From contig JAISTW010000067.1 of assembly GCA_031272405.1 (NCBI GenBank), positions 1-45,777 on the forward strand: DNA of 45,777 bases, given 5' to 3'. This document shows, piece after piece, positions 24,717 through 33,459 of this stretch. Position numbers and translations under genes: made by a program. The stretch comes from Desulfovibrio sp. (GTDB lineage: Bacteria > Desulfobacterota > Desulfovibrionia > Desulfovibrionales > Desulfovibrionaceae). The number at the start of each line of letters is the position of its first letter. Within the stretch, counting starts at the first letter, position 1. The notes below the pieces were generated by a model that saw only the letters and a program-made list of their open reading frames with translations, was not told the DNA's origin and ran no database searches.

Positions 24717-24862
24717 GACGGGACACCTTTGTTTTTTCCCACTGTACAGTGAAAAACGACATCGGGCAAGATTGAGAATTCGTCCACGACAACGCGGCAT
24801 TCCAACGGAGCGGTCGCGGACAATCCGGGGCAAAACTTTGCGCAGATCGGGTATTGCAACAT
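24713..24862 (-). CDS. Unrecognised 49-residue Cys-containing protein heading the AOR operon
   Basis: I do not recognise this protein. ATG 24862-24860 is preceded by a near-perfect AGGAGG (24875-24870) at seven bases, and the stop overlaps the polyferredoxin ATG as ATGA. The order small gene - ferredoxin - AOR is therefore translationally coupled throughout. The product begins MLQYPICAKFCPGLS and has four Cys (7, 11, 22, 40) and no membrane segment. It does not end in Gly-Gly, so it is not a MoaD/ThiS sulfur carrier. It could be a small Fe-S or assembly partner, or only a translated leader that couples expression. Confidence 0.55.
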   Translation of the reverse strand: MLQYPICAKFCPGLSATAPLECRVVVDEFSILPDVVFHCTVGKNKGVPS

Positions 24863-24930
24863 TTCTGCGCCTCCTGTAAAAAACGGCCCATGAACGTAGG
24901 ATGCGTCCATCCCTTTTGCGTGTGTCGAGC

Positions 24931-25566
24931 ATGTTGAGCCCGGAAACGATGGCCGCCTTTTTTGCGACGGCGCTTCTGCTCGGCGTCGCGCCAGGGCCGG
25001 ACAACATCTTTGTGCTGACCCAGTCGACCCTGTACGGGGCGCGGGCGGGCATAGCCGTCACGATTGGTCTGGTCAGCGGCCTGTGCGTTCACACAACAGC
25101 TGTGGCTCTGGGAGTGGCGGCCCTTCTGCAAAGCCTGCCCGCCGCCTTCACGGCGCTCAAGATTCTGGGCGCCGCCTATCTGTTGCACTTGGCCCGTCTT
25201 TGTTTTCTGGCCGGAACGACGAAGGCCGACTTGCTGCGGAAGGGGGACTTCCCGGGATACGCCGCCCTGTACAGACGGGGCGTCGTGATGAATGTTACCA
25301 ACCCCAAGGTCACCCTGTTTTTCCTGGCCTTTTTGCCGCGGTTTTGTGATGCCGGACGGGGCAACGTCTTCTGGCAGACCATAATGTTAGGCGGCCTGTT
25401 CATCTGCGCGACAATACTGGTATTCTTCAGCGTGGCCGGTCTGGGGGGACGCCTGGCGGCATGGTTCGCCCGCTCGCAGCGTGGTCAGGCTCTTGCCCAC
25501 CGCCTGACCGGTCTCATTTTCATCGCTCTAGCGCTGTCCCTGTTGTTTGCCGAAGTTGGCGGATGA
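24931..25566 (+). CDS. LysE/RhtB-family amino-acid exporter
   Basis: The 211-residue inner-membrane protein has about six hydrophobic helices and the family signature VAPGPDNIFVLTQS near the N-terminus (about 16-29), followed by GARAGIAVTIGLVSG and LKILGAAYLL. LysE/RhtB proteins export amino acids or small metabolites by proton exchange. I chose ATG 24931 because MLSPETM fits the family start and length; an in-frame ATG at 24901 would add ten residues and neither has a strong ribosome site. It is divergent from the AOR operon with about 70 bases between. Confidence 0.85.
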   Translation: MLSPETMAAFFATALLLGVAPGPDNIFVLTQSTLYGARAGIAVTIGLVSGLCVHTTAVALGVAALLQSLPAAFTALKILGAAYLLHLARLCFLAGTTKADLLRKGDFPGYAALYRRGVVMNVTNPKVTLFFLAFLPRFCDAGRGNVFWQTIMLGGLFICATILVFFSVAGLGGRLAAWFARSQRGQALAHRLTGLIFIALALSLLFAEVGG

Positions 25567-25597
25567 ACGGCGCGGCGGAAATATCGGCGAAATTTGA

Positions 25598-25626
25598 TTG
25601 ACGCGTCCGAATGTTCCGCGTATTTT
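25598..25626 (+). promoter_or_regulatory. Predicted promoter of katA
   Basis: TTGACG (25598-25603), 17-base spacer and TATTTT (25621-25626). A leader of about 115 bases follows before the catalase ATG. Confidence 0.45.
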
Positions 25627-25662
25627 TGTATAAGTCCGCCAGAAATTGACTTTCCAGTATTA

Positions 25663-25680
25663 TAAACAAGCGTTTGTTTA
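25663..25680 (+). promoter_or_regulatory. Palindromic site in the catalase leader
   Basis: TAAACAA (25663-25669) and TTGTTTA (25674-25680) are perfect inverted arms four bases apart, downstream of the predicted -10 box. The size and AT-rich arms suit a repressor operator, for example a PerR/Fur-family peroxide sensor. The regulator identity is a guess. Confidence 0.45.
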
Positions 25681-25746
25681 CAAAAATATTTCCCTCCCGG
25701 CGGGCTGTTGCCACTTTAAACCTTTACCCTGTAAGGAGGCGAGGAC

Positions 25747-27252
25747 ATGACGACAAGGAAAAGACTGACGACCGAGGCGGGCGCGCCCGTTGCGGACAAC
25801 ACCAACTCCGCAACCGCCGGCAGCCGCGGCGGCATGCTGCTGCAAAATCTCTGGCTTCTCGAAAAACTCGCCCATTTCGACCGGGAGGTCATCCCGGAGC
25901 GGCGCATGCACGCCAAGGGATCCGGGGCGTACGGAACCTTCACCGTAACCCACGACATTACCCGGTATACCAGAGCCAAACTGTTTGAGACTGTCGGCAA
26001 AAAGACTGAGGTGTTCGTTCGCTTCTCAACCGTGGCCGGGGAGCGCGGCGCCGCCGACGCTGAACGGGACATCCGCGGTTTCGCCATCAAGTTCTATACG
26101 GAAGAGGGCAATTGGGATCTGGTGGGAAACAACACTCCAGTTTTTTTTCTGCGCGACCCCTTGCGCTTCCCGGACCTGAACCATGCCGTGAAACGCGACC
26201 CAAAAACCAACATGCGTTCGGCCCAGAACAATTGGGATTTTTGGTCAATGCTCCCCGAAGCCCTGCACCAGGTCACCATCACAATGTCCGACAGGGGCAT
26301 CCCCTTCTCCTACCGTCACATGCATGGTTTCGGCAGCCACACCTTCAGCATGTTCAACGCCGACAACAAACGGACATGGGTGAAATATCACTGGCATACC
26401 CGTCAGGGCATAAAAAATCTCAGCGACGCCGAGGCCGAGGCCGTTATCGCCAAAGACCGGGAATCCCACCAGCGCGACCTGTTTGAGGCAATCTCCCGCG
26501 GAGACTTCCCCCTATGGGATTTTTTCATTCAGGTAATGACTGAAGAGCAGGCAAAAAATCACAGGGAAAATCCCTTTGATCTGTCAAAGGTATGGAGCCA
26601 GAAGGAATATCCCCTGATTCCCGTGGGCGTGCTGGAATTGAACCGCAACCCGGAGAACTACTTTGCCGAGGTAGAGCAGTCCGCCTTCAATCCCGCCAAT
26701 ATTGTTCCCGGCCTCGGGCTGTCGCCGGACAAAATGCTCCAGGGCCGGCTTTTTTCCTACGGAGACGCCCAGCGCTACCGGCTCGGCGTCAACCACCACT
26801 CCATCCCTGTCAACGCTCCCAAATGCCCTGTTCACTCCTATCACCGGGACGGTCAAATGCGGGTGGACGGCAATTATGGCGCAGCAACGTCCTACCAGCC
26901 CAACAGCTACGGAGAATGGGCGGAAAATCCCGAGCAGCGCGAACCACCGCTGGAGATTCAGGGCAGGGGGGATTGCTATGAACCCAAGGACGATCCGTCC
27001 GATGACTGCTTCTATCAGGCCGGGGATCTGTACAGGCTTCTCGCGGAAGACAAAAAACAGCTTTTGATTGAAAACACCGCGCGCAATATCGGCCCGGTGA
27101 CGGAGAACATCAAGTATCGGCACGCCGCCCATTGCCTGCTGGCGGACAGGGATTACGGGGCCAAGCTTGCCGGCGCCCTGGGGCTGAATCTGGACAAGGT
27201 CGTCGAACTGTCCGGGATGAGCCACAAGGAACGCATGAAGGCCACATCCTGA
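25747..27252 (+). CDS. katA: Monofunctional heme catalase (small-subunit clade)
   Basis: Catalase converts hydrogen peroxide to water and oxygen. The 501-residue protein has the distal His55 in the family motif [13 protein letters not shown], the Asn region [10 protein letters not shown], and the heme-ligating Tyr338 in [14 protein letters not shown]. The length is that of clade 3 small-subunit catalases. The start has AAGGAGG upstream. In an anaerobe this gives protection during oxygen exposure. The gene has its own promoter and two stacked hairpins at its end. Confidence 0.96.
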   Translation: MTTRKRLTTEAGAPVADNTNSATAGSRGGMLLQNLWLLEKLAHFDREVIPERRMHAKGSGAYGTFTVTHDITRYTRAKLFETVGKKTEVFVRFSTVAGERGAADAERDIRGFAIKFYTEEGNWDLVGNNTPVFFLRDPLRFPDLNHAVKRDPKTNMRSAQNNWDFWSMLPEALHQVTITMSDRGIPFSYRHMHGFGSHTFSMFNADNKRTWVKYHWHTRQGIKNLSDAEAEAVIAKDRESHQRDLFEAISRGDFPLWDFFIQVMTEEQAKNHRENPFDLSKVWSQKEYPLIPVGVLELNRNPENYFAEVEQSAFNPANIVPGLGLSPDKMLQGRLFSYGDAQRYRLGVNHHSIPVNAPKCPVHSYHRDGQMRVDGNYGAATSYQPNSYGEWAENPEQREPPLEIQGRGDCYEPKDDPSDDCFYQAGDLYRLLAEDKKQLLIENTARNIGPVTENIKYRHAAHCLLADRDYGAKLAGALGLNLDKVVELSGMSHKERMKATS

Positions 27253-27253
27253 C

Positions 27254-27271
27254 ACGCCCTGCGGCGTTTTT
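27254..27271 (+). terminator. Short hairpin with T run after katA
   Basis: ACGCC/GGCGT (27254-27258, 27263-27267) with a CTGC loop runs straight into T5. The stem is short, and this probably works with the next hairpin. Confidence 0.55.
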
Positions 27272-27273
27272 AC

Positions 27274-27306
27274 GGGCAAGGGGCCGCAGCCTCTTGCCCT
27301 ATTTTT
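27274..27306 (+). terminator. Second terminator hairpin after katA
   Basis: GGGCAAG (27274-27280) pairs with CTTGCCC (27293-27299), followed by TATTTTTG. It sits between the convergent katA and ilvD genes. Confidence 0.75.
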
Positions 27307-27330
27307 GTCGCGGCGTACATTGCGGACATC

Positions 27331-29001
27331 TTATTTATACCGGGCTCCGCCAGCCGCCGAACTGACCTGCGCGGCATAACGCCGCAACACGGGGTACGGA
27401 CAGACCTTTTCCCGGGCATGGCAACGCTCTTTGCGCCGCGCCAACTCCTCCACGTCGACAAGTAAATCCAGCCTGCGTCCGGGAATGTCAATCCGGATGA
27501 AATCACCTTCCCGCACCAGGGCGATGACGCCGCCGTCGGCGGCTTCTGGAGAAATATGCCCTATGGCCGCGCCGTTTGTTCCCCCGGAAAAACGTCCGTC
27601 CGTGAGCAGGGCCACATCCTTGCCCAGCCCCATGCCCGTGATGGCCGCCGTTGGGGAAAGCATCTCGCGCATACCCGGTCCGCCTCTCGGTCCCTCGAAA
27701 CGTATCACGACCCCGTCGCCCGGCTTGATCTCGCCGTCCAAGATGGCCCGCATGGCATCTTCTTCTCCGTCGAAAACGCGGGCTCGCACGTCGCGGCGCA
27801 TCATTTCCGGCGCCACGGCCGACTGCTTGACCACGGCGCCGTCTGGAGCCAGTGTTCCGCGCAGTATGGCGATGCCCCCCTGACTGGAGTAGGCCCTGTC
27901 AACGCTGCGGATGACATCGGCATCCAGAATATCGGCATTTGCGATATTGTCCCCCACAGTCCGGCCGCTGACAGTCAAACAGTCCTTGCGGATGAGGCCC
28001 AGCTTGTCCAATTCCTTCATCACCGCCGGGATGCCGCCCGCGTTGTCCAAGTCAACCATAAAATGTTTGCCCGCTGGCGAAAGTTTGCAGAGGTTCGGGC
28101 TTTTGCGGCTGATTTCGTCAAAAATTTCCAAGGAAATATCCAGGCCGGCCTCTCCAAAGACGGCCGGCAGATGCAGCACCGTGTTTGTGGAACAGCCCAG
28201 GGCCATGTCCACGGCCACGGCGTTGGCCACAGCCTTGACCGTGACTATGTCGCGCGGGCGGATGCCGCGCTCCAGCATTTCCATGACTTTCATGCCGGAT
28301 GTTTTGGCCAGGCGCGTGCGGGCCGCGCTTACGGCGGGAATTGTGCCGTTGCCGGGCAAGGCCACGCCTATGGTTTCCGAAAGACAGTTCATGGAATTGG
28401 CCGTGAACATGCCCGCGCAAGAACCGCAGCCAGGACAGGCCCTTTCGGCCATTTTTTCCAGATCGTCCTCGCTTATGGCGCCTGCGCGCACACGACCCAC
28501 GGCTTCAAAGACGGTGATCAGATCTCCTCTGGTCCCTCCAGGAAGGTCGCCGGGCAGCATGGGGCCGCCGGAAACCAGAACGGAAGGCAGGTTGAGGCGC
28601 ATCATGGCCATGAGCATGCCGGGAACGCACTTGTCGCAGTTGGGGATGAAGACAAGGGCGTCAAAGGCGTGGGCGCGGGCCATAATTTCCGTACAGTCGG
28701 CAATGTACTCGCGTGACGGCAGCGAAAAACGCATGCCTTCGTGATTCATGGCCAGCCCGTCGCATACGGCGATGGCCGGAAATTCCAACGGCGTGCCGCC
28801 CGCCATGCGCACGCCGGCCTTGACGGCCTCGCCCAGAACGCGCAAATGCATGTGGCCGGGGACGACCTCGCTGGCGGAGTTGACGACGCCCACCAGAGGA
28901 CGGTCCATTTCTTCCCTGGTCAACCCCAGAGCGTACAACAGGGAACGGTGAGGAGCTTTCTCCAGACCGCTTTTCATGGTGCGGCTACGTGTGTCGTTCA
29001 T
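27331..29001 (-). CDS. ilvD: Dihydroxy-acid dehydratase
   Basis: IlvD dehydrates 2,3-dihydroxy-3-methylbutanoate and -pentanoate in valine, leucine and isoleucine synthesis, using an Fe-S cluster. The 556-residue length is typical. Cluster ligands are seen in NCDKCVPGM (about 121-129) and [18 protein letters not shown] (about 192-209). Catalytic and substrate blocks include [12 protein letters not shown] and [16 protein letters not shown]. It is a single-gene unit facing leftward. A second in-frame ATG eight codons downstream is an alternative start. Confidence 0.96.
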   Translation of the reverse strand: MNDTRSRTMKSGLEKAPHRSLLYALGLTREEMDRPLVGVVNSASEVVPGHMHLRVLGEAVKAGVRMAGGTPLEFPAIAVCDGLAMNHEGMRFSLPSREYIADCTEIMARAHAFDALVFIPNCDKCVPGMLMAMMRLNLPSVLVSGGPMLPGDLPGGTRGDLITVFEAVGRVRAGAISEDDLEKMAERACPGCGSCAGMFTANSMNCLSETIGVALPGNGTIPAVSAARTRLAKTSGMKVMEMLERGIRPRDIVTVKAVANAVAVDMALGCSTNTVLHLPAVFGEAGLDISLEIFDEISRKSPNLCKLSPAGKHFMVDLDNAGGIPAVMKELDKLGLIRKDCLTVSGRTVGDNIANADILDADVIRSVDRAYSSQGGIAILRGTLAPDGAVVKQSAVAPEMMRRDVRARVFDGEEDAMRAILDGEIKPGDGVVIRFEGPRGGPGMREMLSPTAAITGMGLGKDVALLTDGRFSGGTNGAAIGHISPEAADGGVIALVREGDFIRIDIPGRRLDLLVDVEELARRKERCHAREKVCPYPVLRRYAAQVSSAAGGARYK

Positions 29002-29188
29002 GGTCTTGTCCTTTGATTTATTGCAAGCCTGTCCAAAAATGTTTGAATATCAGAATAATCGCCGATTCACAAGGAAAATGCACCTGTTCCGGGCGGCTGG
29101 AGCAGGGAAAATCTATTGTTCCCGCGATGAAATAGGATTATGCTTTCTCGTCGTCAGCGGCGTTAGGTTTTGTCCGCAAGGAGGCAAA

Positions 29189-29671
29189 ATGGTTGCACGC
29201 GGTCTGATCTTGTCTGTGGTATGCTTTTTGTGTACAGCGGTTTTTGCCGCAGCCCGGGAAGGGTATGTCGTTCGCATTGAAGACGACGGAGTCATCGTTT
29301 TCAGCGAAAACAGAGACTTGTCCGACCCGTTGAAAAGATACTCTTTTTATGGGGTTGAAGTGCCCACTGTGCGTCAACCTATGGGGCCGGAGGCTTTGGC
29401 CTGGTTGCGGGAACAATTGCCTCCCGGCAAAAAAATCAATGTGGATGCGGCAGGCAAGGAAGAAGCCAGCGGCACGCGGGCAATGGTCCGGATTGACAGC
29501 GATTCCGTGAATTACCAGCTTCTCGCCCAGGGTTACGCCTGGATCAATCGGGCGCTGTGCAGGGCCGTTTTCTGCCGCCGCTGGTATATACAGGAACACC
29601 ATGCGGTACAGGAAAAGCGTGGTTTGTGGAGTCTCGGCCTGTCAACGCCGCCTTGGCAATGGAGTCGGTGA
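29189..29671 (+). CDS. Secreted SNase-like (thermonuclease-fold) protein
   Basis: The 160-residue protein has a signal peptide (to about residue 21, AVFAAA) and an OB-fold of the staphylococcal nuclease type: YVVRIEDDGVIVF, RYSFYGVEVPTVRQPMGPEALAWLREQLPPG, then VNYQLLAQGYAWI. The catalytic Arg/Asp/Glu set of true thermonuclease is only partly recognisable, so activity is uncertain. I chose ATG 29189 because AAGGAGG lies five bases upstream and the signal peptide starts there. It ends directly before the response-regulator ATG at 29672, suggesting co-transcription. Confidence 0.75.
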   Translation: MVARGLILSVVCFLCTAVFAAAREGYVVRIEDDGVIVFSENRDLSDPLKRYSFYGVEVPTVRQPMGPEALAWLREQLPPGKKINVDAAGKEEASGTRAMVRIDSDSVNYQLLAQGYAWINRALCRAVFCRRWYIQEHHAVQEKRGLWSLGLSTPPWQWSR

Positions 29672-31051
29672 ATGAGCGAAAGATCACATATTCTGGTTAT
29701 AGATGACGAAAAAAATTATCTTCTGGTGCTGCAGACTCTGCTCGAAGACGCCGGATACGCCGTAACGGCTGTCAACGATCCTGAAACAGCCCTGGCTTTT
29801 CTGGAGGAGAGCGAGGTGGACGTCGTCGTGACGGACATGAAGATGCCCAAGATCACCGGGCAAGGGGTGCTGCAACGCGTCAAAAAATCCTGGCCGCACA
29901 TTCAGGTGCTCATCATGACGGCTTTCGGCAGTATTGAAAGCGCTGTCGAGGTGATGAAATTCGGGGCCTTTGACTATATCACCAAACCGTTTTCCAATGA
30001 TGAGCTTTTGCTTTCTGTGCGCAACGCGGCCGAGCTTGCCCGCGCCCACAGACAGTACCGAATTTTGCAGGCGGCCATGGAAGACAGATACGGCGTGCAT
30101 AAAATAGTAGGCCGCAGCCGGGCCATCCACGATGTTCTGAGCATGGTTGATCGTGCCGCGCCAAGCCGCGCCACGGTGCTCATTACCGGAGAATCCGGCA
30201 CCGGCAAAGAACTGGTCGCCCGCGCCATCCATTACACAAGTCCGCGCAAGGACAAACCCTTTGTTTCCGTCGACTGCATGGCGCTGAATCCAGGTGTGCT
30301 GGAAAGCGAACTTTTCGGGCACGAAAAAGGGTCCTTCACCGGAGCCGTGGCCATGCGCCGGGGCCGTTTTGAGCAGGCCGACGGGGGCACGCTGTTTCTG
30401 GATGAAGTGGGGGAACTGACGCTGGATTTGCAGGTCAAGCTGTTACGTGTGTTGCAGGAGCGCCGCTTTGAGCGCGTCGGCGGAACGGTTCCCCTTGAAG
30501 TGGATATACGCATTGTCGCCGCTACCAATAAAGATTTGACCGGCCTGGTGAAACTGGGTCAGTTCCGTGACGATTTATTCTATCGTCTGAATGTGGTGCA
30601 TATTCCCATGCCGCCCCTGCGCGAACGGAGAGAAGACGTTCCCGTGCTCGTGACCCATTTTGTGGAAAAAGCCGCTACGGAAAACAATATGCCGCCCAAA
30701 TCCTTCACGCCTGAAGCGCTCAATTACCTTACAGGCTATGAATGGCCAGGCAATATACGCCAGCTCGAAAACGTGGTGGAGAGCTGCCTTGTGCTGGGTT
30801 CCGGGGCCGCCATAGGCGTGGACGATCTGCCGCCCGACATCCGCGACGAGGAGGCGCAGTTCAAAAGCGCTGTGGATTTGCTTCCCGTGGAACTTGACCT
30901 GGCCGATACCCTGGAGAAAATTGAGGCCGCGCTCATTCGCAGGGCTTTGGCCAGGGCGAAACTTAAGCAGGTAGATGCGGCAAAATATCTTGGCATTTCG
31001 AAAAGTCTTCTGCAGTACAAGCTGGGAAAATATGGCATCACAGGGCATTGA
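29672..31051 (+). CDS. Sigma-54-dependent response regulator (NtrC family)
   Basis: The 459-residue protein has a receiver domain (about 5-120) with phospho-acceptor D55 in VTDMKMP and a conserved Lys in YITKPFS. The AAA+ domain follows (about 145-385) with Walker A GESGTGKE, the sigma-54 contact loop GSFTGA (Ser in place of the common Ala), Walker B GGTLFLDEVGEL and an R-finger region. A Fis-type helix-turn-helix closes it (about 425-455, VDAAKYLGISKSLLQYKL). It activates sigma-54 promoters after phosphorylation. No histidine kinase gene is adjacent. It overlaps cbiK by 20 bases. Confidence 0.93.
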   Translation: MSERSHILVIDDEKNYLLVLQTLLEDAGYAVTAVNDPETALAFLEESEVDVVVTDMKMPKITGQGVLQRVKKSWPHIQVLIMTAFGSIESAVEVMKFGAFDYITKPFSNDELLLSVRNAAELARAHRQYRILQAAMEDRYGVHKIVGRSRAIHDVLSMVDRAAPSRATVLITGESGTGKELVARAIHYTSPRKDKPFVSVDCMALNPGVLESELFGHEKGSFTGAVAMRRGRFEQADGGTLFLDEVGELTLDLQVKLLRVLQERRFERVGGTVPLEVDIRIVAATNKDLTGLVKLGQFRDDLFYRLNVVHIPMPPLRERREDVPVLVTHFVEKAATENNMPPKSFTPEALNYLTGYEWPGNIRQLENVVESCLVLGSGAAIGVDDLPPDIRDEEAQFKSAVDLLPVELDLADTLEKIEAALIRRALARAKLKQVDAAKYLGISKSLLQYKLGKYGITGH

Positions 31052-31865
31052 ACCCGGTTCCGGCAGGAAACGCGCCATACTGCTGGCCGCCTTCGGCGCG
31101 AGCAGCATGCAGGGGCAGGCGTCCCTGAAAAATTTCGATTCCCTTGTACGCGAACGTTTTCCGGGCATACCAGTGCGTTGGGCCTACACGTCGCTTATTC
31201 TGCGGGAACGCCTTGCCCGGGCGCGCCAAAAAAGCGACTCCGCGGCAAAGGCATTGCAGAGACTCGCCTTTGAACATTTTGAAGAAATCGCCGTTCAACC
31301 CTTGCAGACTATCGCCGGAAAGGAATATACAGAGTTGTGCCGCGCCGCGAGAGAAGTCGCCTGCAAAGCCGGTCTTGTCTGTCGTGCCGGCGCGCCGCTG
31401 TTGGCGACAGACGATGACGTGCGCGAAACAGCGCGGGCCATTGTGCGGCATCTGCCGCAGGAACGCCTGCCGAATGAGGATGTCGTGCTCATGGGACACG
31501 GCGCGCGCCATGCAGCCGTTGCGCGTTACGCTGATCTGGCCGTGGCTGTGCGCGGCCTGGACAGTCATGTACATGTAGGCGCCATGAATGGGGGCCAACG
31601 GCTGGAAGAAATACTGACCAGGATCGAGGGCAGTCGCGTTTGGCTTATGCCTCTGCTTTCGGTTGTCGGCCGTCACGCCGTGCAGGACATGGCCGGAGAG
31701 CAGGAAACGTCATGGCGTTCGCGCATTGAAGCAAGCGGAAGAACCTGCGTGCCGGTGTTGAAGGGTATGGCGGAATGCGCCGGTTTTGCGGAAATTTGGT
31801 TGCGCCACCTTGGGGCTGTCGTCCGGGCGCTGGGCTGGACCTGCAAATCTGTTAGTACGGAGTAA
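31032..31865 (+). CDS. cbiK: Sirohydrochlorin cobaltochelatase CbiK
   Basis: CbiK inserts Co2+ (and in Desulfovibrio also Fe2+) into sirohydrochlorin for cobalamin and siroheme-type cofactors. The 277-residue protein has the two metal-binding His regions of the family, VLMGHGARHAA (about 152-162) and VVGRHAVQDMAG (about 214-225), plus QPLQTIAGKEY (about 90-100). There is no signal peptide, so this is a cytoplasmic form. I chose ATG 31032, 20 bases inside the response-regulator gene; an upstream non-ATG start is possible. Overlap with the regulator gene indicates coupling. Confidence 0.9.
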   Translation: MASQGIEPGSGRKRAILLAAFGASSMQGQASLKNFDSLVRERFPGIPVRWAYTSLILRERLARARQKSDSAAKALQRLAFEHFEEIAVQPLQTIAGKEYTELCRAAREVACKAGLVCRAGAPLLATDDDVRETARAIVRHLPQERLPNEDVVLMGHGARHAAVARYADLAVAVRGLDSHVHVGAMNGGQRLEEILTRIEGSRVWLMPLLSVVGRHAVQDMAGEQETSWRSRIEASGRTCVPVLKGMAECAGFAEIWLRHLGAVVRALGWTCKSVSTE

Positions 31866-31868
31866 GTC

Positions 31869-32702
31869 ATGAGTAAACATTGTGCGCTACTTGTGTGGCT
31901 GGCGCTGTCCCTGGCCGGCTGCGCTTCAGAGAGAACCCAGACGCTTCAGACGGCGGGTGCGGACGCGCCCGTTGTCTCCGGTGGAGTCAACCTCTTCAAC
32001 CCGTGGCTGAACACAACTCTTCCCAATTCCCGCCGTCTCTCTGCGGACGGCGAACAAATGGCCAAGCAGATAGGCTCCGGAGCACAGCGCATTGAAGGTG
32101 AAGCTGCCTACCGCAAGCGCTGGCGGGAAGAGCTGTACCCTGTTGTTTTCGGCGACATGCGCGCCCCGCATGAAATTCTCGTCCTGCTTGATTTTGCCGC
32201 GCCGCAGAGCGAAAAAGTCTGGCAGGCTGTCGTTGACGCCGCGAAAAGCCTTTCCCCAAAGCAAATCAAGATCGTCGTTTATGGCAACAGCAGGGAACAG
32301 TACGGTACCGACCTGCTGGGCTTCGCCATATGGCTGAGCTGGTCGCGTCCAGAGCAGGCCATGCCTTGGCTCAGCCATGCCCTGTCGCGCTGGAACGCCG
32401 TCAAGGCCGAACAAAAACGCCTCAGAGGGCGCTCCGTGCCCTTTGTCAACGAATTTGACGCCACAGCCAAACCGGAAGATTATCCCATCATATACACCTA
32501 CATGCAGCGGCTGCGCCCGCCGGTTTCGGCCAACGACGAATTGGAGATATCCAGATACTGCTATGACGCGGGCAACGTAAACATGTATCAGGCGGCGCAA
32601 ATCGGAACATATTACGGCGTCAAGGCGTTCCCGGCCGTGATTGTGGACGGCAGGCCGCTGGGTTCGCCAGGCGCGAACTCAATCCTGGCCGCTCTGGAGT
32701 AA
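31869..32702 (+). CDS. Lipoprotein with DsbA/thioredoxin-like fold lacking CxxC
   Basis: The 277-residue protein has a lipobox (LSLAGC, Cys18) and a large soluble domain. The segment EILVLLDFAAPQSEKVW (about 101-117) matches the first strand and active-site helix of DsbA-like proteins, but the CxxC position reads APQS. Near the C-terminus GVKAFPAVIVDGR (about 255-267) matches the cis-Pro strand of the same fold. It is therefore probably a redox-inactive, ligand-binding or chaperone version. The assignment is from fold-like patterns and not a firm family match. It follows cbiK by three bases, so it belongs to the regulator-cbiK operon. Confidence 0.65.
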   Translation: MSKHCALLVWLALSLAGCASERTQTLQTAGADAPVVSGGVNLFNPWLNTTLPNSRRLSADGEQMAKQIGSGAQRIEGEAAYRKRWREELYPVVFGDMRAPHEILVLLDFAAPQSEKVWQAVVDAAKSLSPKQIKIVVYGNSREQYGTDLLGFAIWLSWSRPEQAMPWLSHALSRWNAVKAEQKRLRGRSVPFVNEFDATAKPEDYPIIYTYMQRLRPPVSANDELEISRYCYDAGNVNMYQAAQIGTYYGVKAFPAVIVDGRPLGSPGANSILAALE

Positions 32703-32744
32703 ATCGCCTCCGAGTTCTCCAATGAGTTTACATTGATAGAGAAA

Positions 32745-32776
32745 GCCCCGTGACGTCGTCGTCCGTCACGGGGCTC
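32745..32776 (+). terminator. Long perfect hairpin at the end of the cbiK operon
   Basis: AGCCCCGTGACG (32745-32756) pairs perfectly with CGTCACGGGGCT (32765-32776) over an 8-base loop. There is no T run on the plus strand. On the minus strand the stem is followed by TTTCTCT, so orientation is unclear. Outer arms CTCCGAG (32709-32715) and CTCGGAG (32775-32781) could form a competing pair. Confidence 0.6.
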
Positions 32777-32781
32777 GGAGA

Positions 32782-33154
32782 GAGAAAAGCGCCGAATATT
32801 GCAGTTATCCGGCTTTGACAGGGAATATACCATACGCCGAAAGTTTTCCCGTGTTTGTCTTTCATGCGACACTTTCAAAAATTTTTTAGCGCTAGAGAAT
32901 GCCTTCTTTAATTATGAAATGTCCTGTTGTGTTATCGTTGGTGTCGCCATCCGAAAGGCTTGCGAGGGTCTGAAAAAATATTCTGATGCACGCTGCCTGT
33001 CACCTTGAAATCTTGGTGGTTATGCGTTATTTTTTTATTGAGACTGTTGCACGGTGAAATACTCCACCGGCTAAAGCCGACGGCTTCGGGAACAGCCGCA
33101 ATGTAATAGCTTGTTTTTCTTAATATTCAACAATGTCAAGACGAAGAGGGGTGC
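32782..33154. other. AT-rich non-coding stretch at the edge of the polyene-like cluster
   Basis: No gene is supported here. Base composition shifts from GC-rich to AT-rich. At 33068-33086 the sequence contains CGGC/GCCG and the palindrome AAGCCGACGGCTT, resembling the short subterminal hairpins of IS200/IS605-type or REP-like elements. No transposase is present. The promoter of the downstream cluster should lie between here and 33155 but is not obvious. Confidence 0.4.
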
Positions 33155-33442
33155 ATGAAAAAACTGTTCGTAGTCTTTTTGATTGCTTTTTTGGGATTTT
33201 CTTTACCCGGTTGTGCCTGGCTTGGCCGAACAACAGGAAAGGCAAAGGCCAAGATGGAGAGAAAGGTGGATGATATAGACCGCGCTTACCATCAAGGCTA
33301 CTCTGAAGAAAAAAGAAAGACGTCAGAAAACTCGGCATCGCGCTCTGACGCCAAGCAAGTTCCAGAGGAAGATCCAGCAACCTCATCTGAAGAACAACAG
33401 CAAAAACAACAAAAAGACGTTGAGACCACAACTTCAATATAA
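33155..33442 (+). CDS. Small lipoprotein of unknown function
   Basis: The 95-residue protein has a lipoprotein signal with lipobox SLPGC (Cys20). It is followed by a short mature part that is highly charged and rich in Lys, Glu, Gln and Ser, with a Gln-rich stretch near residue 85. No domain is recognised, and most of it looks disordered. It lies 17 bases before the first ketosynthase gene, so it is the probable first gene of the polyene-like operon. Confidence 0.7.
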   Translation: MKKLFVVFLIAFLGFSLPGCAWLGRTTGKAKAKMERKVDDIDRAYHQGYSEEKRKTSENSASRSDAKQVPEEDPATSSEEQQQKQQKDVETTTSI

Positions 33443-33459
33443 CGCAAAAAATACCAGTG

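Noticed and set aside
27556..28716. 386-residue plus-strand frame opposite ilvD
   Set aside because: Shadow of ilvD, His/Gly/Ala-rich with no motif.
33068..33086. IS200/IS605 element end
   Set aside because: Only a short palindrome is present; no transposase or second end was found, so I note it as a repeat-like site only.
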